Positions 1-9,547 of a stretch of DNA of 29,980 nucleotides are shown piece by piece. This DNA comes from a virus. The stretch lies in IMG/VR virus record IMGVR_UViG_3300030118_001018, positions 1 through 29,980 of that record. The stretch is one strand, 5' to 3'. Position numbers and translations under genes: made by a program. Under the pieces are notes generated by a model. The model was not told the DNA's origin and did not search any database. It saw nothing but the letters and a program-made list of their open reading frames with translations. How positions within the stretch are numbered: position 1 is the stretch's first letter; every line of letters starts with the position of its first letter.

Positions 1-2787
1 TTTGTTAATAGGATCAGTTTCCATTTGCCTAACAAACTTTTTGCTACTTTCTTCCATAATTTTTAAAAAATCTTTATTCTTTTTTTGCTCGTAAGTCATG
101 TTATCCCAACCTATTTCATTCCTTTTAGCAGCAACACGATCTGCGTTTATAGCGTCATCTAAAGCTTTGTGCTGATCTGCAAGCTTTATTTCGTCTGACA
201 GCAAACGTAAGGCATCATTACTAACTTTTCCCTGTTCTAATTCTTTAACAACTTTGTTGACGTTAACCTCAGAAGGCTTAGGAGTATTAAGTAATGGTGT
301 AGTTGGAGGTCTTACCTCACCATTCATTGCAGCTTTCTTAATAATATTATTTATTAAAACTCTTCTATTTGGTAATTCAGTTGCTGTTGTTGGCAATTCT
401 GTTTGTATCTCAGGTGTTTTTGTAGGTAAGACAGGATTATCTAATATTTCATTTATTATTTTTGGCTGTATTCTTCTTGTAACTACTCCAACTTTTGCTC
501 CCTGACCAATCTGTTCTGCACCTTCATTTAATAACTTGCTTATATTTGTATCTGCATATTTGTCCGCATCAAATTGTGCTATTGCAGATTCAGCAAAATT
601 CTTTTGATTTGCAGCTTCAAACCTGTCAATTTTACTACCAGCAGCCTCTAATCTATCTGCACCTTGTCCAGCTCTTCTAAATAAATTACGATCCTGGACT
701 AAATTTCTTCTAATAGATGCTGCTAACTGACCTTTTTCAATCATTAAATTTAACATTTCTGTATTACCAAACAAATCAACTTGGCCGCCTTCGGCTGTAG
801 GAGCATTTTTAGCTTGTTGCAATACTTCAGAAAAAGTTGCGTCAGTTACATCTTTTTTCTGTAAAACTTTATATGCAGTTTGCATGCCAGTTTCATCAAG
901 ACCGCTACCACCAAGCAATAATCCTCTGTTTTGTGTTAGTTTGCCGTCTAATACATCTTGGTAAATATTTTGTGGCAACTTGCTGAGTGCTAAACCTTTT
1001 GCCCCTAAACCAGACTTTAATGGAACTCCTATATCTGTTAATTGCTCTGGACTTGTTATATCTGATTCTTTTAAAAAATTAGCAGCATCAAAAGGAGTGC
1101 CACCGCCTTGAGCAATGTTAGTTAATGCTCCCTGTTGCCTTGCGGAAATAGCATCTGGAGCATCTAAAAATTCAACTTTAACTGAAGGTATGCCAAGCTC
1201 TTTAGCTTTAGCCAATCTGTTATGTCCATTAACAACGTAAGTAAATCCGTCTTTTGGATCTTCCCATACTTGGACTACTCCTTCTAAATCGTTATTCCAT
1301 TTTTCTACACCTTCTAATGATTGACCTTTTTGTACTCCCTGAGCATCAACACCGCCTTTAAATTGAAATCTAACTGGATCTAGCTTTATTTGTTCTACAT
1401 TTAAATATGGCATACCCATCAACCTATTAGGCATTAATGTTTTACCTTCGCCCTCTAATTTTTTAATACCTTTAACAACGTCCTGTCTTGTAAATTGCTC
1501 AAATTCTTTGCCAGTAATTTCTGTTATAACGTCTGATAATTCTGTACCATTCTTAGGATTAGCAAGAGACAATAAGTTATCAGTTGGTACTTGATTTATA
1601 CGAGTATTAATATCGGTTATTGCAAGGCTATTTGTAGGTGCTGATACATCGCTGTATTTTAATAATTGCTGATCACCGTCACCAGTTCTTTGTGAGATTT
1701 TTTCTATAGCTTCTGGTATATTCTTATCTACTTGTGCTATTTCAGATATTTGTTGGTCATCTAAATTTTCTAAAACTTCTTGTACTGAATCTGATTCTGG
1801 TGTTGCAGAGGTTATTTTTTCAGCATTTGTGCCATCAGGGTCTGTATTTTTTGTAAAAACAGTAGTACCGTTTGCGTCTTCTGCTATTAAATTATCTTCT
1901 ATTTGTTTATTTCTAAACTCTCTTCTTGGATTTGTAAAACTTTCAGATACTTTTGCTCTTGTATTATTTGGAAATAAATTTTTAATTTGTTTTGCATTTA
2001 ATAATCCAGCAAAACCAGTTGATATGCTTAAGTTTGGGCCAAAGGATGCCTTAGAAGCTTCGGTTCTGGTCATGCCAGGTTTAGTCCCAAAATTACCTCT
2101 ATTGTCATCTAAAAATGTACTTGGCACTTCATCAATAGCGTTTATTGCAGCTAGTCTTCCTATTGCACCCATTATTGTTTTTGCATTTCTAGGGTTTAAT
2201 AATTGCATTAAACGTCCTGTTGCTGGAATACCCGCAGCTACAAGATTGCCAGCACCGTAAGTTGCTAAACCTAAATATATATTCAGCATTAAGGCAGAAC
2301 GCATATCATCACCATTTTTTTCTGCAATACTCATTTCAGATGGTGCTTTTTCGCCTATGACCTTATAACCTTCTTCAACAAACGCATCAAAACCTCTACC
2401 TATCTCATAATCTGTATATTCACCTTTTTTTAAATCTGTAATTGCTCTTCCAGCGTCACCTATTGCCCTAACAGTTCCCAAAGAAGCTGTATTGTCTAAA
2501 TGTCTAGGTAATAATAATTCATAACCTAAATGTATATAAGAACCTAATAATTTGCCTATATCACCACCAGTAACATCACCCTCTTTAACCTTGCCAACAA
2601 AATCGCTAGTTGCACCAACAGCGGCCATACCCTTACCTTCTGTAACATCCCACCAGGCATAATCCAATTTTGTTCCTGGGGCTTGTTTTTTCTTCTCTTC
2701 TTCTTCAACTTCTGCAACAAGAGTTTCTTCTTCTTCAACAGGCTTAGTAATTAGCTCGTTAGTCTCTAAGTTTTGTTCTATTGGCAT
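1..2787 (-). CDS. Internal virion protein, gp16 position, with ParB-like domain (3' end off window)
   Basis: I translated this frame by hand: it is open from the ATG at 2787 to the left edge, 929 codons with no stop. It lies 4 bases after the gp15-like gene and is the next gene of the late operon, the place of T7 gp16, the large internal protein ejected into the host. The N-terminus is acidic and Lys-rich (about residues 18-38). Around residues 500-560 there is a ParB-like signature: VVNGHNRLAKAKELGIPSV, with N520, G521, H522, N523, R524, matching the G-H-N/R-R-x-x-A-x-x-x-G box of ParB/sulfiredoxin-fold nucleases. It is followed by a helical segment and an LFG motif at 672-674, an arrangement I recall from phage polyvalent ejected proteins. 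I see no lytic transglycosylase motif. The gp16 role is inferred from position; the ParB-like box is seen in sequence. Confidence 0.8.
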   Translation of the reverse strand, partial: MPIEQNLETNELITKPVEEEETLVAEVEEEEKKKQAPGTKLDYAWWDVTEGKGMAAVGATSDFVGKVKEGDVTGGDIGKLLGSYIHLGYELLLPRHLDNTASLGTVRAIGDAGRAITDLKKGEYTDYEIGRGFDAFVEEGYKVIGEKAPSEMSIAEKNGDDMRSALMLNIYLGLATYGAGNLVAAGIPATGRLMQLLNPRNAKTIMGAIGRLAAINAIDEVPSTFLDDNRGNFGTKPGMTRTEASKASFGPNLSISTGFAGLLNAKQIKNLFPNNTRAKVSESFTNPRREFRNKQIEDNLIAEDANGTTVFTKNTDPDGTNAEKITSATPESDSVQEVLENLDDQQISEIAQVDKNIPEAIEKISQRTGDGDQQLLKYSDVSAPTNSLAITDINTRINQVPTDNLLSLANPKNGTELSDVITEITGKEFEQFTRQDVVKGIKKLEGEGKTLMPNRLMGMPYLNVEQIKLDPVRFQFKGGVDAQGVQKGQSLEGVEKWNNDLEGVVQVWEDPKDGFTYVVNGHNRLAKAKELGIPSVKVEFLDAPDAISARQQGALTNIAQGGGTPFDAANFLKESDITSPEQLTDIGVPLKSGLGAKGLALSKLPQNIYQDVLDGKLTQNRGLLLGGSGLDETGMQTAYKVLQKKDVTDATFSEVLQQAKNAPTAEGGQVDLFGNTEMLNLMIEKGQLAASIRRNLVQDRNLFRRAGQGADRLEAAGSKIDRFEAANQKNFAESAIAQFDADKYADTNISKLLNEGAEQIGQGAKVGVVTRRIQPKIINEILDNPVLPTKTPEIQTELPTTATELPNRRVLINNIIKKAAMNGEVRPPTTPLLNTPKPSEVNVNKVVKELEQGKVSNDALRLLSDEIKLADQHKALDDAINADRVAAKRNEIGWDNMTYEQKKNKDFLKIMEESSKKFVRQMETDPINK

Positions 2788-2791
2788 AGTT

Positions 2792-5035
2792 TTAACCTCT
2801 GTAATTAAGACGTTTAGGTGCTGTTCCGCTTAATGCGTAAACAATGTAATTAGTAGCGTCAGATAATTGACCTGTACCTGGAGACATGCCTTTTATTGAA
2901 CTTTTAAGTCCTATATGTGCATTACCTTTTTGTAAAAGGAATTTACGTTGTTCTTCACTAGGGTAGAACTCCTCTTCTTTATAATGCTCTAAAGTATCTA
3001 TTAGCAACTGAAATGGTGATACATTGTATTGATTTGCAAGCCATTTCATAGGCATTGGCATATTCATTGGATTTTCTAAAACTATTTTTAAAACTTTTTG
3101 TGCATCATTTGCAGAAATTATTGGAAACTGCTTGTAATCTTGTTTTTCAATTCTTGTTAAAGGGACTGATTGTAAGGTAGATAATCTGTAAGTAGGTGGA
3201 GCATCTATTGGTTTTTCATCTTTTTTTTGTTTTATTGAATTAGAAAAAATACCGTCTAAAGATTCTTTGTTTTTATTAAATTCTGTAATCGTCTTGTTTA
3301 TAATTTTACCTTGCTCTGCTGCACTTAATTCTCCTTTTTCATTTATTTCAGCGGCAATGTTTTCATATATTTGATCTGCTAATTGATTTTTATAATTTAT
3401 TGATGATTCTTGCTGATTAGATTTTAAATTTCCAATATATTCCTGAACGTCCATTTTGCTAATATCCTTGCCTCTCATAACAGCAGTAGCTACATCTGGG
3501 TAATATTTTTCAACCATAAGAGCTGTAGCTTCTTTTATTTTGTTATTTATCATTGTTGTTTCGTAAGCACCACTAGCTTCAGATCTTTTCTGTCTTGTCA
3601 TGGTTGCAAATTCTTGCCATTTCTTTGTTTTATATGCTGCAAGCTCTGGAGGAATATCAGCCAATGCTTCTGTTAGTTCTTTTCTAACAGCAGTTTCGTC
3701 ATACATAGCTCCATGCCTACTTTGATTTAATGCAAATATTTCTTCTACAGGTGCAGTATTGAATGTAGTTTTTGCAGCAGTTTCATCTAACTGATCTATT
3801 TCCTGGAACAGTTCTATTCTTTTTGCGTATGATAAATTATCATCTGACAATAATTCAGCTACAGCAGCGTTATACTTTGCACTACCTTTTTCTAATGGAA
3901 CAATAGTTTCAGCCCATCTAAGAACAAAATCTTTTTCTGCTGCCTCTTCTTTTCTTTTATTTATTTGATGTGCAGCATTACCAATTTTATTAGATTCAAT
4001 AAGAAAATCTGCACCAAACATTTCACCAGCAGTAGTTATTTTCGTGACATTACCTTTATCATCTGTGACCATGTGTACTGGCACACTTTCTAACATTCCT
4101 AAATAACTAGCAGCTCTTTGAGAATGTTTATTATTTGGATCTATAGCTTCTACTTCTAGCTGTGCTCTTAATGCTAATAAAACATCTTTTTTAAATTCTG
4201 TTGGCTCTAAAGGTAAACCTAATTTTTTTACCTGGTCATTAAGAATAGTTCCTAAACTTGCTACTAAATCATTTTCTGTTAATTCTTCTTTTTTCCAATT
4301 TGTTAATGCCTGGTATAACTGTGCCTTAGTTAATGTTTTTTGTAATTCTTTCTGAAATTTTGTATATGCTTTTAAATGTTTACTGTTAAAACCCTGCCAT
4401 GACTTGTTTACAGAAGGAATTGTGTAATCAATAAAACTTGCACTTGTTTCATCTACTCCCCAATCCTGGGCTAATTGTGTAACAGCCTCTGCTTTTATTT
4501 GATCTAATCTTGGATTTAAAGGATCTAAAGATACTATCTCTGCTGCGTATTTGTTGTACACCCTATCCATGTATATGCCAGCTTCACCAGCAGCTAATTT
4601 ACTAAGTTGATCTTCTCTTGCCTTTTGCCTCCAGGGGTTAACTTCATCCATCATCATGCCTGCAATAGCATCTTCTCTGGACACTTGCTTATTAGTTGCA
4701 GCGTAGTTTTCTGCACTATTAATAGCCTGTCTATTTGCAAGGGCTAAAGATTTTATTACATCATTTCTACCTTTCTGTTCTTCAATACTTTTAACAACTG
4801 GCCCTAGCTGACTAACAGCCTGGCTTGTTTGTTTTAAGGCATCAGATAATTGTTTAAAGCTGTTGTAGCCTTGAACACTCATCTCGTTAGATCGTTGAAT
4901 TATGTTGACACCTTTTGGTGTTGGCATCTCTACTAACTTAGGCGGTGCAGCGGGTTGTTCTGACCTGTAAGACAAAAATCTATTTACTGGTTTAGCAGTA
5001 GGGTTTAATTGGTTTTTTGGAAGTTCTTGTACCAT
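2792..5035 (-). CDS. Internal virion protein, gp15-like
   Basis: The 747-residue product is the same size as T7 gp15 (747) and sits between the gp14-like and gp16-like genes, as in T7. In T7, gp15 is part of the internal core and is ejected to help form the DNA conduit across the periplasm. The protein is hydrophilic and mostly helical, with many Lys, Glu and Gln residues and no signal peptide or membrane segment. The start overlaps the stop of the upstream gene by one base (TAATG type), which suggests translational coupling. The assignment rests on position, length and composition, since sequence conservation in this family is low. Confidence 0.75.
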   Translation of the reverse strand: MVQELPKNQLNPTAKPVNRFLSYRSEQPAAPPKLVEMPTPKGVNIIQRSNEMSVQGYNSFKQLSDALKQTSQAVSQLGPVVKSIEEQKGRNDVIKSLALANRQAINSAENYAATNKQVSREDAIAGMMMDEVNPWRQKAREDQLSKLAAGEAGIYMDRVYNKYAAEIVSLDPLNPRLDQIKAEAVTQLAQDWGVDETSASFIDYTIPSVNKSWQGFNSKHLKAYTKFQKELQKTLTKAQLYQALTNWKKEELTENDLVASLGTILNDQVKKLGLPLEPTEFKKDVLLALRAQLEVEAIDPNNKHSQRAASYLGMLESVPVHMVTDDKGNVTKITTAGEMFGADFLIESNKIGNAAHQINKRKEEAAEKDFVLRWAETIVPLEKGSAKYNAAVAELLSDDNLSYAKRIELFQEIDQLDETAAKTTFNTAPVEEIFALNQSRHGAMYDETAVRKELTEALADIPPELAAYKTKKWQEFATMTRQKRSEASGAYETTMINNKIKEATALMVEKYYPDVATAVMRGKDISKMDVQEYIGNLKSNQQESSINYKNQLADQIYENIAAEINEKGELSAAEQGKIINKTITEFNKNKESLDGIFSNSIKQKKDEKPIDAPPTYRLSTLQSVPLTRIEKQDYKQFPIISANDAQKVLKIVLENPMNMPMPMKWLANQYNVSPFQLLIDTLEHYKEEEFYPSEEQRKFLLQKGNAHIGLKSSIKGMSPGTGQLSDATNYIVYALSGTAPKRLNYRG

Positions 5036-5814
5036 TATTTCAATGCTCCATAAGTAGATAATCCAGCAGATAAACCACCAGCAACAGAACCAAGCAATGC
5101 TGCCCCTGCACTTGGCCCGCTGCCAACCATTGATGGCCCTGCTGGACCGATCAATGTAGGTAATGGAGCAAATGGTGGAATAGGATCAAGATATTCTTGC
5201 TGCTGATAAAACTGTTGACTATTGTATTGATTTAGATATTGAGAAACAGCACCAGCTTGTTGTCTGTTGTATTGACTTTCTTTAAACCCATCATTTATAC
5301 GTTTTAAAGTTGTAAAATCTCCTACTTGCCTTGCATAATCATTCATTAACCTATCGACAGATGGCCCTTCCGTAGCACCCGCTGCAATAGTACTTCTAGC
5401 TTTTAATGCTTGCACATTGTATTGATATAAAGCTACGGCATCAGACATTGCTTCTTGTTGAAACCCTTGAGCAAAAGCTTCGCTTGTACTTATGTAATCT
5501 GCACCAGCAGATGCCCTTGCTCTTGCAACTTCTTCTGCACTAACTATTGCTTTGCTTAATTCATAATTTCTAAGAGAATTTGTATATGCAAGGTTTTGAC
5601 CGTAATTTATTTTTTCTCCCCAAAACCTATATTGATTATTTAAATCTGCTTGAGATGCTTGCTGCCTGGCAGACCAAGTAGCAAATTCATCAGATGCTTT
5701 TTTATAAGCTAATTTATTAACATAATCTTGTCTTTGTGCCTGGTAGTTTGCTATCCCACTTAAAAAGTTAAGAGTACCAGAAACTGCTCCAAACCCTGCT
5801 GCACTTAATACCAT
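5035..5814 (-). CDS. Internal virion protein, gp14-like
   Basis: This 259-residue protein starts with a Gly/Ala-rich hydrophobic stretch (residues 3-22). A long Ala/Gln/Tyr-rich helical body follows, and the C-terminus is Gly/Ala/Ser-rich (about 220-259). That pattern is typical of T7 gp14 relatives, short internal core proteins thought to insert in the outer membrane during ejection. It is coupled by one-base overlaps to the gp13-like gene upstream and the gp15-like gene downstream. The role is assigned from position and composition. Confidence 0.7.
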   Translation of the reverse strand: MVLSAAGFGAVSGTLNFLSGIANYQAQRQDYVNKLAYKKASDEFATWSARQQASQADLNNQYRFWGEKINYGQNLAYTNSLRNYELSKAIVSAEEVARARASAGADYISTSEAFAQGFQQEAMSDAVALYQYNVQALKARSTIAAGATEGPSVDRLMNDYARQVGDFTTLKRINDGFKESQYNRQQAGAVSQYLNQYNSQQFYQQQEYLDPIPPFAPLPTLIGPAGPSMVGSGPSAGAALLGSVAGGLSAGLSTYGALK

Positions 5815-6260
5815 TAATTAGTCCTCCAAAATTGACAAAACAAAGCCCTAGAAAGGCCATACGGTCTAGGGGTTTCAACCGTAAAGCCAAGATATTTTAA
5901 CCATTTAATTGATGATTTATTTTCGTGATATACCCAATTTCCTATAGGTTTTTTTGTTTTATCAAGACAATATTCAACCCATTTAATACCATCAATACAT
6001 AAAGTTTTTCTATGATTTTTTGTAGCAGTTAATCCGTCCGTACCTAACAGCCAAATAGATTGATTAGTGACGCCAGTTAAACCAACTGGATCTCCATTGT
6101 CTCCTTCTATGGCTCTGCAAATATCAGAATTTTTAGCACTTTCCATAACAGCAGTTAAAGGGTCTAGGTCATGGCTAAGACGTACTTCTAGCTCATCGGC
6201 TTCTCTCAGTGCCAAGCCAATTTCCTGTATAACTTTTTCATTAGGCTCTATCCATTTCAT
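5814..6260 (-). CDS. gp13-like protein, GNAT-type fold (DUF2833-like)
   Basis: The product is 148 residues, close to T7 gp13 (138), and lies between tail tube B and the gp14-like gene, exactly as gp13 does in T7. The C-terminal half has the look of this acetyltransferase-like family: a segment on host or virus interaction (WLLGTDGL near residues 70-77), a helix, then LKYLGFTVETPRPYG (about 122-136), which corresponds to the last strand-helix elements of the GNAT fold. In T7, gp13 is needed for virion assembly and is not known to acetylate anything. The start overlaps the tail tube B stop by four bases. Confidence 0.75.
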   Translation of the reverse strand: MKWIEPNEKVIQEIGLALREADELEVRLSHDLDPLTAVMESAKNSDICRAIEGDNGDPVGLTGVTNQSIWLLGTDGLTATKNHRKTLCIDGIKWVEYCLDKTKKPIGNWVYHENKSSIKWLKYLGFTVETPRPYGLSRALFCQFWRTN

Positions 6261-8785
6261 CGTAATGACCTCGCTTTACCTGTAATTAAGGCAGTCCATT
6301 CACAGGTAGAAAACTTACATGGATGCGGTGTGTCATTCTTTATTTCAACTACACATCTTTCTCCCCTAGACATTATTGGAATAGTAAATACACCCTCCTT
6401 AAACCTGTTGTCATCTGGGTTATAGCCATTAGGTAATGCAGAACCTATTAAAGATATACGACTACCTAATACTGTTCCGTCAAACTTATAAACAGATGTA
6501 TTCCTTCTTTCTGCTGTAACTTCAATATCAAAATATGCAGTTTCATGGTATCTAAGTTTTGCATGTCTTACTTGTGTTCTTTCTACGTTTGCAGCAGCTT
6601 TGCCTCCTCCAATTTCTTTATATAATTTGAATTTTGTAAACCTATATCTAAATTCATATTGCTCTCCAAAAAATACTGGAGCATTAGCCCAATTTCCAGA
6701 GGCAGTAATAGAAGTGCCAGAAGTGATTGTTGACAATAAAACACCGCCATTAAATGTAGTATGAAATCCTGACCATGCTTGTGTTGTAGCAGCAGCAGTA
6801 AAAGGCAATGTCCAGGTAGTTGTGTTTGCAGTAGCGTTGTAAGTTCCAGAAGCAACCCTCATAGCTGATGGGGTATCAGTTGTTGTAGAAACTCTTCTAT
6901 CTAGCAACAATGGATAGGGGCTACCAGAAGGAGGTTCTGGACTACGATCTTGTACTGGTATCTTTTCTAAAAATACTTTTGTGCCGTATCTCATTAAACA
7001 AAACAAAGTTTCTCTAATACAAAGCACTTGTAATATTTCATCTGCTCCAGCAAAAGTCCAATGACTCCAGCTTGACTGTGCTCTTTCTACACCTCCACTG
7101 CCACTTCTTAAAAAATACTTGTAAACGTAAATTCTATTTGTAAATCCTGTTTTATGACTCAATGCAAATACTGCATTACTTGTATCATTAACAGTAATTT
7201 TAAAAACATCGCTAGGAACATAGGCAGAAACATAACCTGTTAAATCTTGTGCATCAGCAGTTAAAGCAGTACCAGCACCCCGAACACTAAATTCTCTAAA
7301 TTGTGAAAAATCACCGTTTGCCTGGCAAAATATAATACCTCCACCCGCCAGTTGTGGCCTAACATTTGTATCTATTTCAAACTGCGTTAAAACTGTAATT
7401 TGTGCAGTTGCTGGAGTTAATATTGTTTCCGCTGCATTAAACCTAAATTGATATTGCGAACTAAATAAAATTAATTCATCTTGGTAAGGTATTGCATATT
7501 TAAGAATACTTACTCTGTTATTACTAGCAACAACATCTATAGGGTCACTATCTAAAACAGTAGTAACTGTTTCTGGGAAAAAATCAAATAATGATCTAAC
7601 TCTGGAAAGTATTACATTTTCATCTGCAAGAAATCCTAATCTATTTTTATAGATAAATATGTCATTAATAGGATTACCAATAAAACTTGGGTCTGGAGCT
7701 GTTGTTGTATCTCCAGCAATACGCTCTCCCCAGCTTGGAATCTTTACTTCCCAAGCAACACCATTTATTGTTCCTGATTGAGTAGATCCATTTGCAGGGC
7801 CAAAGAAAAATGTACCATCTGGCAATGCCACTAACAGATGTGGCATTGTATCTCTATTTATTTTGTACTTATCTCCAGGCTTAACTGTTTCACTCCAAGT
7901 ACCTTCACCAAATGTTCCGCTTTTTGGTGCAAAAGAAACATGAAAATCATCAAAACTATTCGTTGGATCACCTTCTATAGTTACCTGGTAATTTTCTGGA
8001 GCTATAGTTGGCAGCTCTGTAAAAGCTTGCACTTTGTCAAATATTGCAGTTATATCAGCATTTGATCTGGCATCAGATACAGATATTGTTAATGCATTAT
8101 TAGATGTGACATGTATAACAGCACCACTTCTAGCAAAATTAACACCCGACAAAGATGAAAAACCATTGATAATATTAGTGGCAATATCTTCAGAACTAAT
8201 TCTATTTTCTGTTACTGTACTTCCGCTTGCAACAACTGGTGCAACCGCAGTCTGTACCGTTACTTCTGTTCCGTTTACGTTTACTCTATACGTTTGACCG
8301 TAAGTAGCTGCCCTTACCCAAATTAATGCTTCATGTGTAGTTGACCTTGCAACAACAGGTGCAACATCGTTGGTCATTGCTGGGCTGGTAAGCGTATTAG
8401 TTATAAATGTAAAATCAGCAATTGTAACAGCTCTTAACTGAGTTTTTGCATCAGTTATTGTTGATAAATAATTATAAGCATTACTTGCTGGGTTTACAGT
8501 TTTAGGATTACCTTCTAAATCAAAAACTTTAATAACACTAGAACTAATAACAGCTAAGTATTCCTCAACTTTATCTCGCAAAATACTATGAATAAAACAA
8601 TCACCAAAACTACTATTAGAAACTAAACCTATTGTTTCACTACAATCTCTTTTTCTTAAGCCTTCTACAATAGAAGACATCCCATTAATTTGTATTTCTG
8701 CCTGAGAAGGATCACGTTGAGCATCAGGTTGTTGACTAATGCCTTGAGCTAAATTTGGTATTGAATAACTTGTTAAAGAACTCAT
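6257..8785 (-). CDS. Tail tubular protein B (nozzle), gp12-like
   Basis: This 842-residue protein is slightly longer than T7 gp12 (794) and follows tail tube A with a 4-base overlap, as in T7. The N-terminus has the family pattern: LAQGISQQPDAQRDPSQAE, residues 12-30, with G-I-S-Q-Q-P and Q-E-N/Q-type continuation. The central part is rich in beta strands, with F-I-Y-K-N-R-L-G-F-L around residues 375-384 and G-R/V-x-F-L-E segments later. Gp12 forms the distal nozzle of the short tail and carries the fibre attachment site. I am confident of family and role. Confidence 0.93.
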   Translation of the reverse strand: MSSLTSYSIPNLAQGISQQPDAQRDPSQAEIQINGMSSIVEGLRKRDCSETIGLVSNSSFGDCFIHSILRDKVEEYLAVISSSVIKVFDLEGNPKTVNPASNAYNYLSTITDAKTQLRAVTIADFTFITNTLTSPAMTNDVAPVVARSTTHEALIWVRAATYGQTYRVNVNGTEVTVQTAVAPVVASGSTVTENRISSEDIATNIINGFSSLSGVNFARSGAVIHVTSNNALTISVSDARSNADITAIFDKVQAFTELPTIAPENYQVTIEGDPTNSFDDFHVSFAPKSGTFGEGTWSETVKPGDKYKINRDTMPHLLVALPDGTFFFGPANGSTQSGTINGVAWEVKIPSWGERIAGDTTTAPDPSFIGNPINDIFIYKNRLGFLADENVILSRVRSLFDFFPETVTTVLDSDPIDVVASNNRVSILKYAIPYQDELILFSSQYQFRFNAAETILTPATAQITVLTQFEIDTNVRPQLAGGGIIFCQANGDFSQFREFSVRGAGTALTADAQDLTGYVSAYVPSDVFKITVNDTSNAVFALSHKTGFTNRIYVYKYFLRSGSGGVERAQSSWSHWTFAGADEILQVLCIRETLFCLMRYGTKVFLEKIPVQDRSPEPPSGSPYPLLLDRRVSTTTDTPSAMRVASGTYNATANTTTWTLPFTAAATTQAWSGFHTTFNGGVLLSTITSGTSITASGNWANAPVFFGEQYEFRYRFTKFKLYKEIGGGKAAANVERTQVRHAKLRYHETAYFDIEVTAERRNTSVYKFDGTVLGSRISLIGSALPNGYNPDDNRFKEGVFTIPIMSRGERCVVEIKNDTPHPCKFSTCEWTALITGKARSLR

Positions 8786-9444
8786 AACCTATACGCTGTA
8801 CCTATTCTTCTTGTTGCCAAGCCCATAGCTGGGTCATAAGTAGGAAATGGCAAATAATTACGACCACCAGTTAAGATATTTGGAACTTCTTGCTGCTGCT
8901 CCATACGTTCTAAAACTATTTTTGCGTCAAGTTCATCTTTAGATGTGTATTTAAATAAAGCATCAGATCCTAATACACGATCAGAAAATACTCTTGCAGC
9001 TCTAATTGTTACCCATCTGTTATAAGCTTCTGGCACATCATCCCAGGCTAATAACCATATAACATCAGCTTTTATTTCATTAACAGTAGTTTCCATTGTA
9101 TATCTTCTTTCTTGCAAGTCATATATTTTTTGACCTCGTAATTGATAGCGACCAGCATATAAGTATGGATCTAATGCAAATTGCAATATATTAGTTGGTA
9201 CTATAATTTCTCCAGTATTTGAATCTTTTTGAAAAGGATATTGAAATTCTGTATTCCAACTCCAACCTTTTGTTTGTCCTTCTTTGTGAAATTCTAATAT
9301 TGTTCTTTCTGCTTGCTTTGAATCATCTATTTGTTCTGTTTCTAAGCTATTTATAGGCTGCTCTCCAATATTTTCCAGCAAGACATTTACTGCGTCTAAT
9401 AACGTAGTACGACCCTGTGTAACCGATTGGTTTCTAATGCCCAT
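8782..9444 (-). CDS. Tail tubular protein A, gp11-like
   Basis: The 220-residue product matches T7 gp11 (196) in position and pattern. The start TLLDAVNVLLENIGEQPI (about residues 14-31) is the usual A-x-N-x-L-L-x-x-I-G-E-x-P-V opening of these adaptor proteins. The segment AYNRWVTIRAARVFSDRVLG (about 140-159) is the conserved helix. Gp11 forms the ring that links the portal to the nozzle. The gene lies just after the capsid terminator, and its start is only 9 bases from a CACATGTG palindrome, so it may have its own control. Confidence 0.93.
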   Translation of the reverse strand: MGIRNQSVTQGRTTLLDAVNVLLENIGEQPINSLETEQIDDSKQAERTILEFHKEGQTKGWSWNTEFQYPFQKDSNTGEIIVPTNILQFALDPYLYAGRYQLRGQKIYDLQERRYTMETTVNEIKADVIWLLAWDDVPEAYNRWVTIRAARVFSDRVLGSDALFKYTSKDELDAKIVLERMEQQQEVPNILTGGRNYLPFPTYDPAMGLATRRIGTAYRL

Positions 9445-9449
9445 AATTA

Positions 9450-9465
9450 TTTACACATGTGTTGA
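9450..9465. promoter_or_regulatory. Palindromic operator candidate, copy 1
   Basis: TTTACACATGTGTTGA is a 16-base near-palindrome centred on CACATGTG. The same core lies at 20903 and 28969, with one base change at 17587. All four are in intergenic DNA close to a gene start. This copy is just upstream of tail tube A. On the minus strand a TATACT box lies a few bases upstream of it. Confidence 0.5.
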
Positions 9466-9484
9466 GTATATTCTACAAGAATAA

Positions 9485-9513
9485 GAAAAAAGAGCCAGTA
9501 AATGACTCTTTTT
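9485..9513 (-). terminator. Intrinsic terminator after the major capsid gene
   Basis: On the minus strand the arms AAGAGTCA and TGGCTCTT form an 8-pair stem (one G-U pair) with a 5-base loop, followed by a run of T. It sits about 40 bases after the capsid stop, the position of T-phi in T7, where it limits read-through from capsid into the tail genes. The plus-strand reading also has a T run, so it could work in both directions. Confidence 0.75.
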
Positions 9514-9547
9514 AGACCAAAGTATGCAATTTGATATTAAATCAAAT

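Noticed and set aside
254-2260. Plus-strand and short frames inside 1-2787
   Set aside because: The minus strand has one uninterrupted frame over the whole stretch, with sensible composition and a ParB-like motif. The other frames are shadows.
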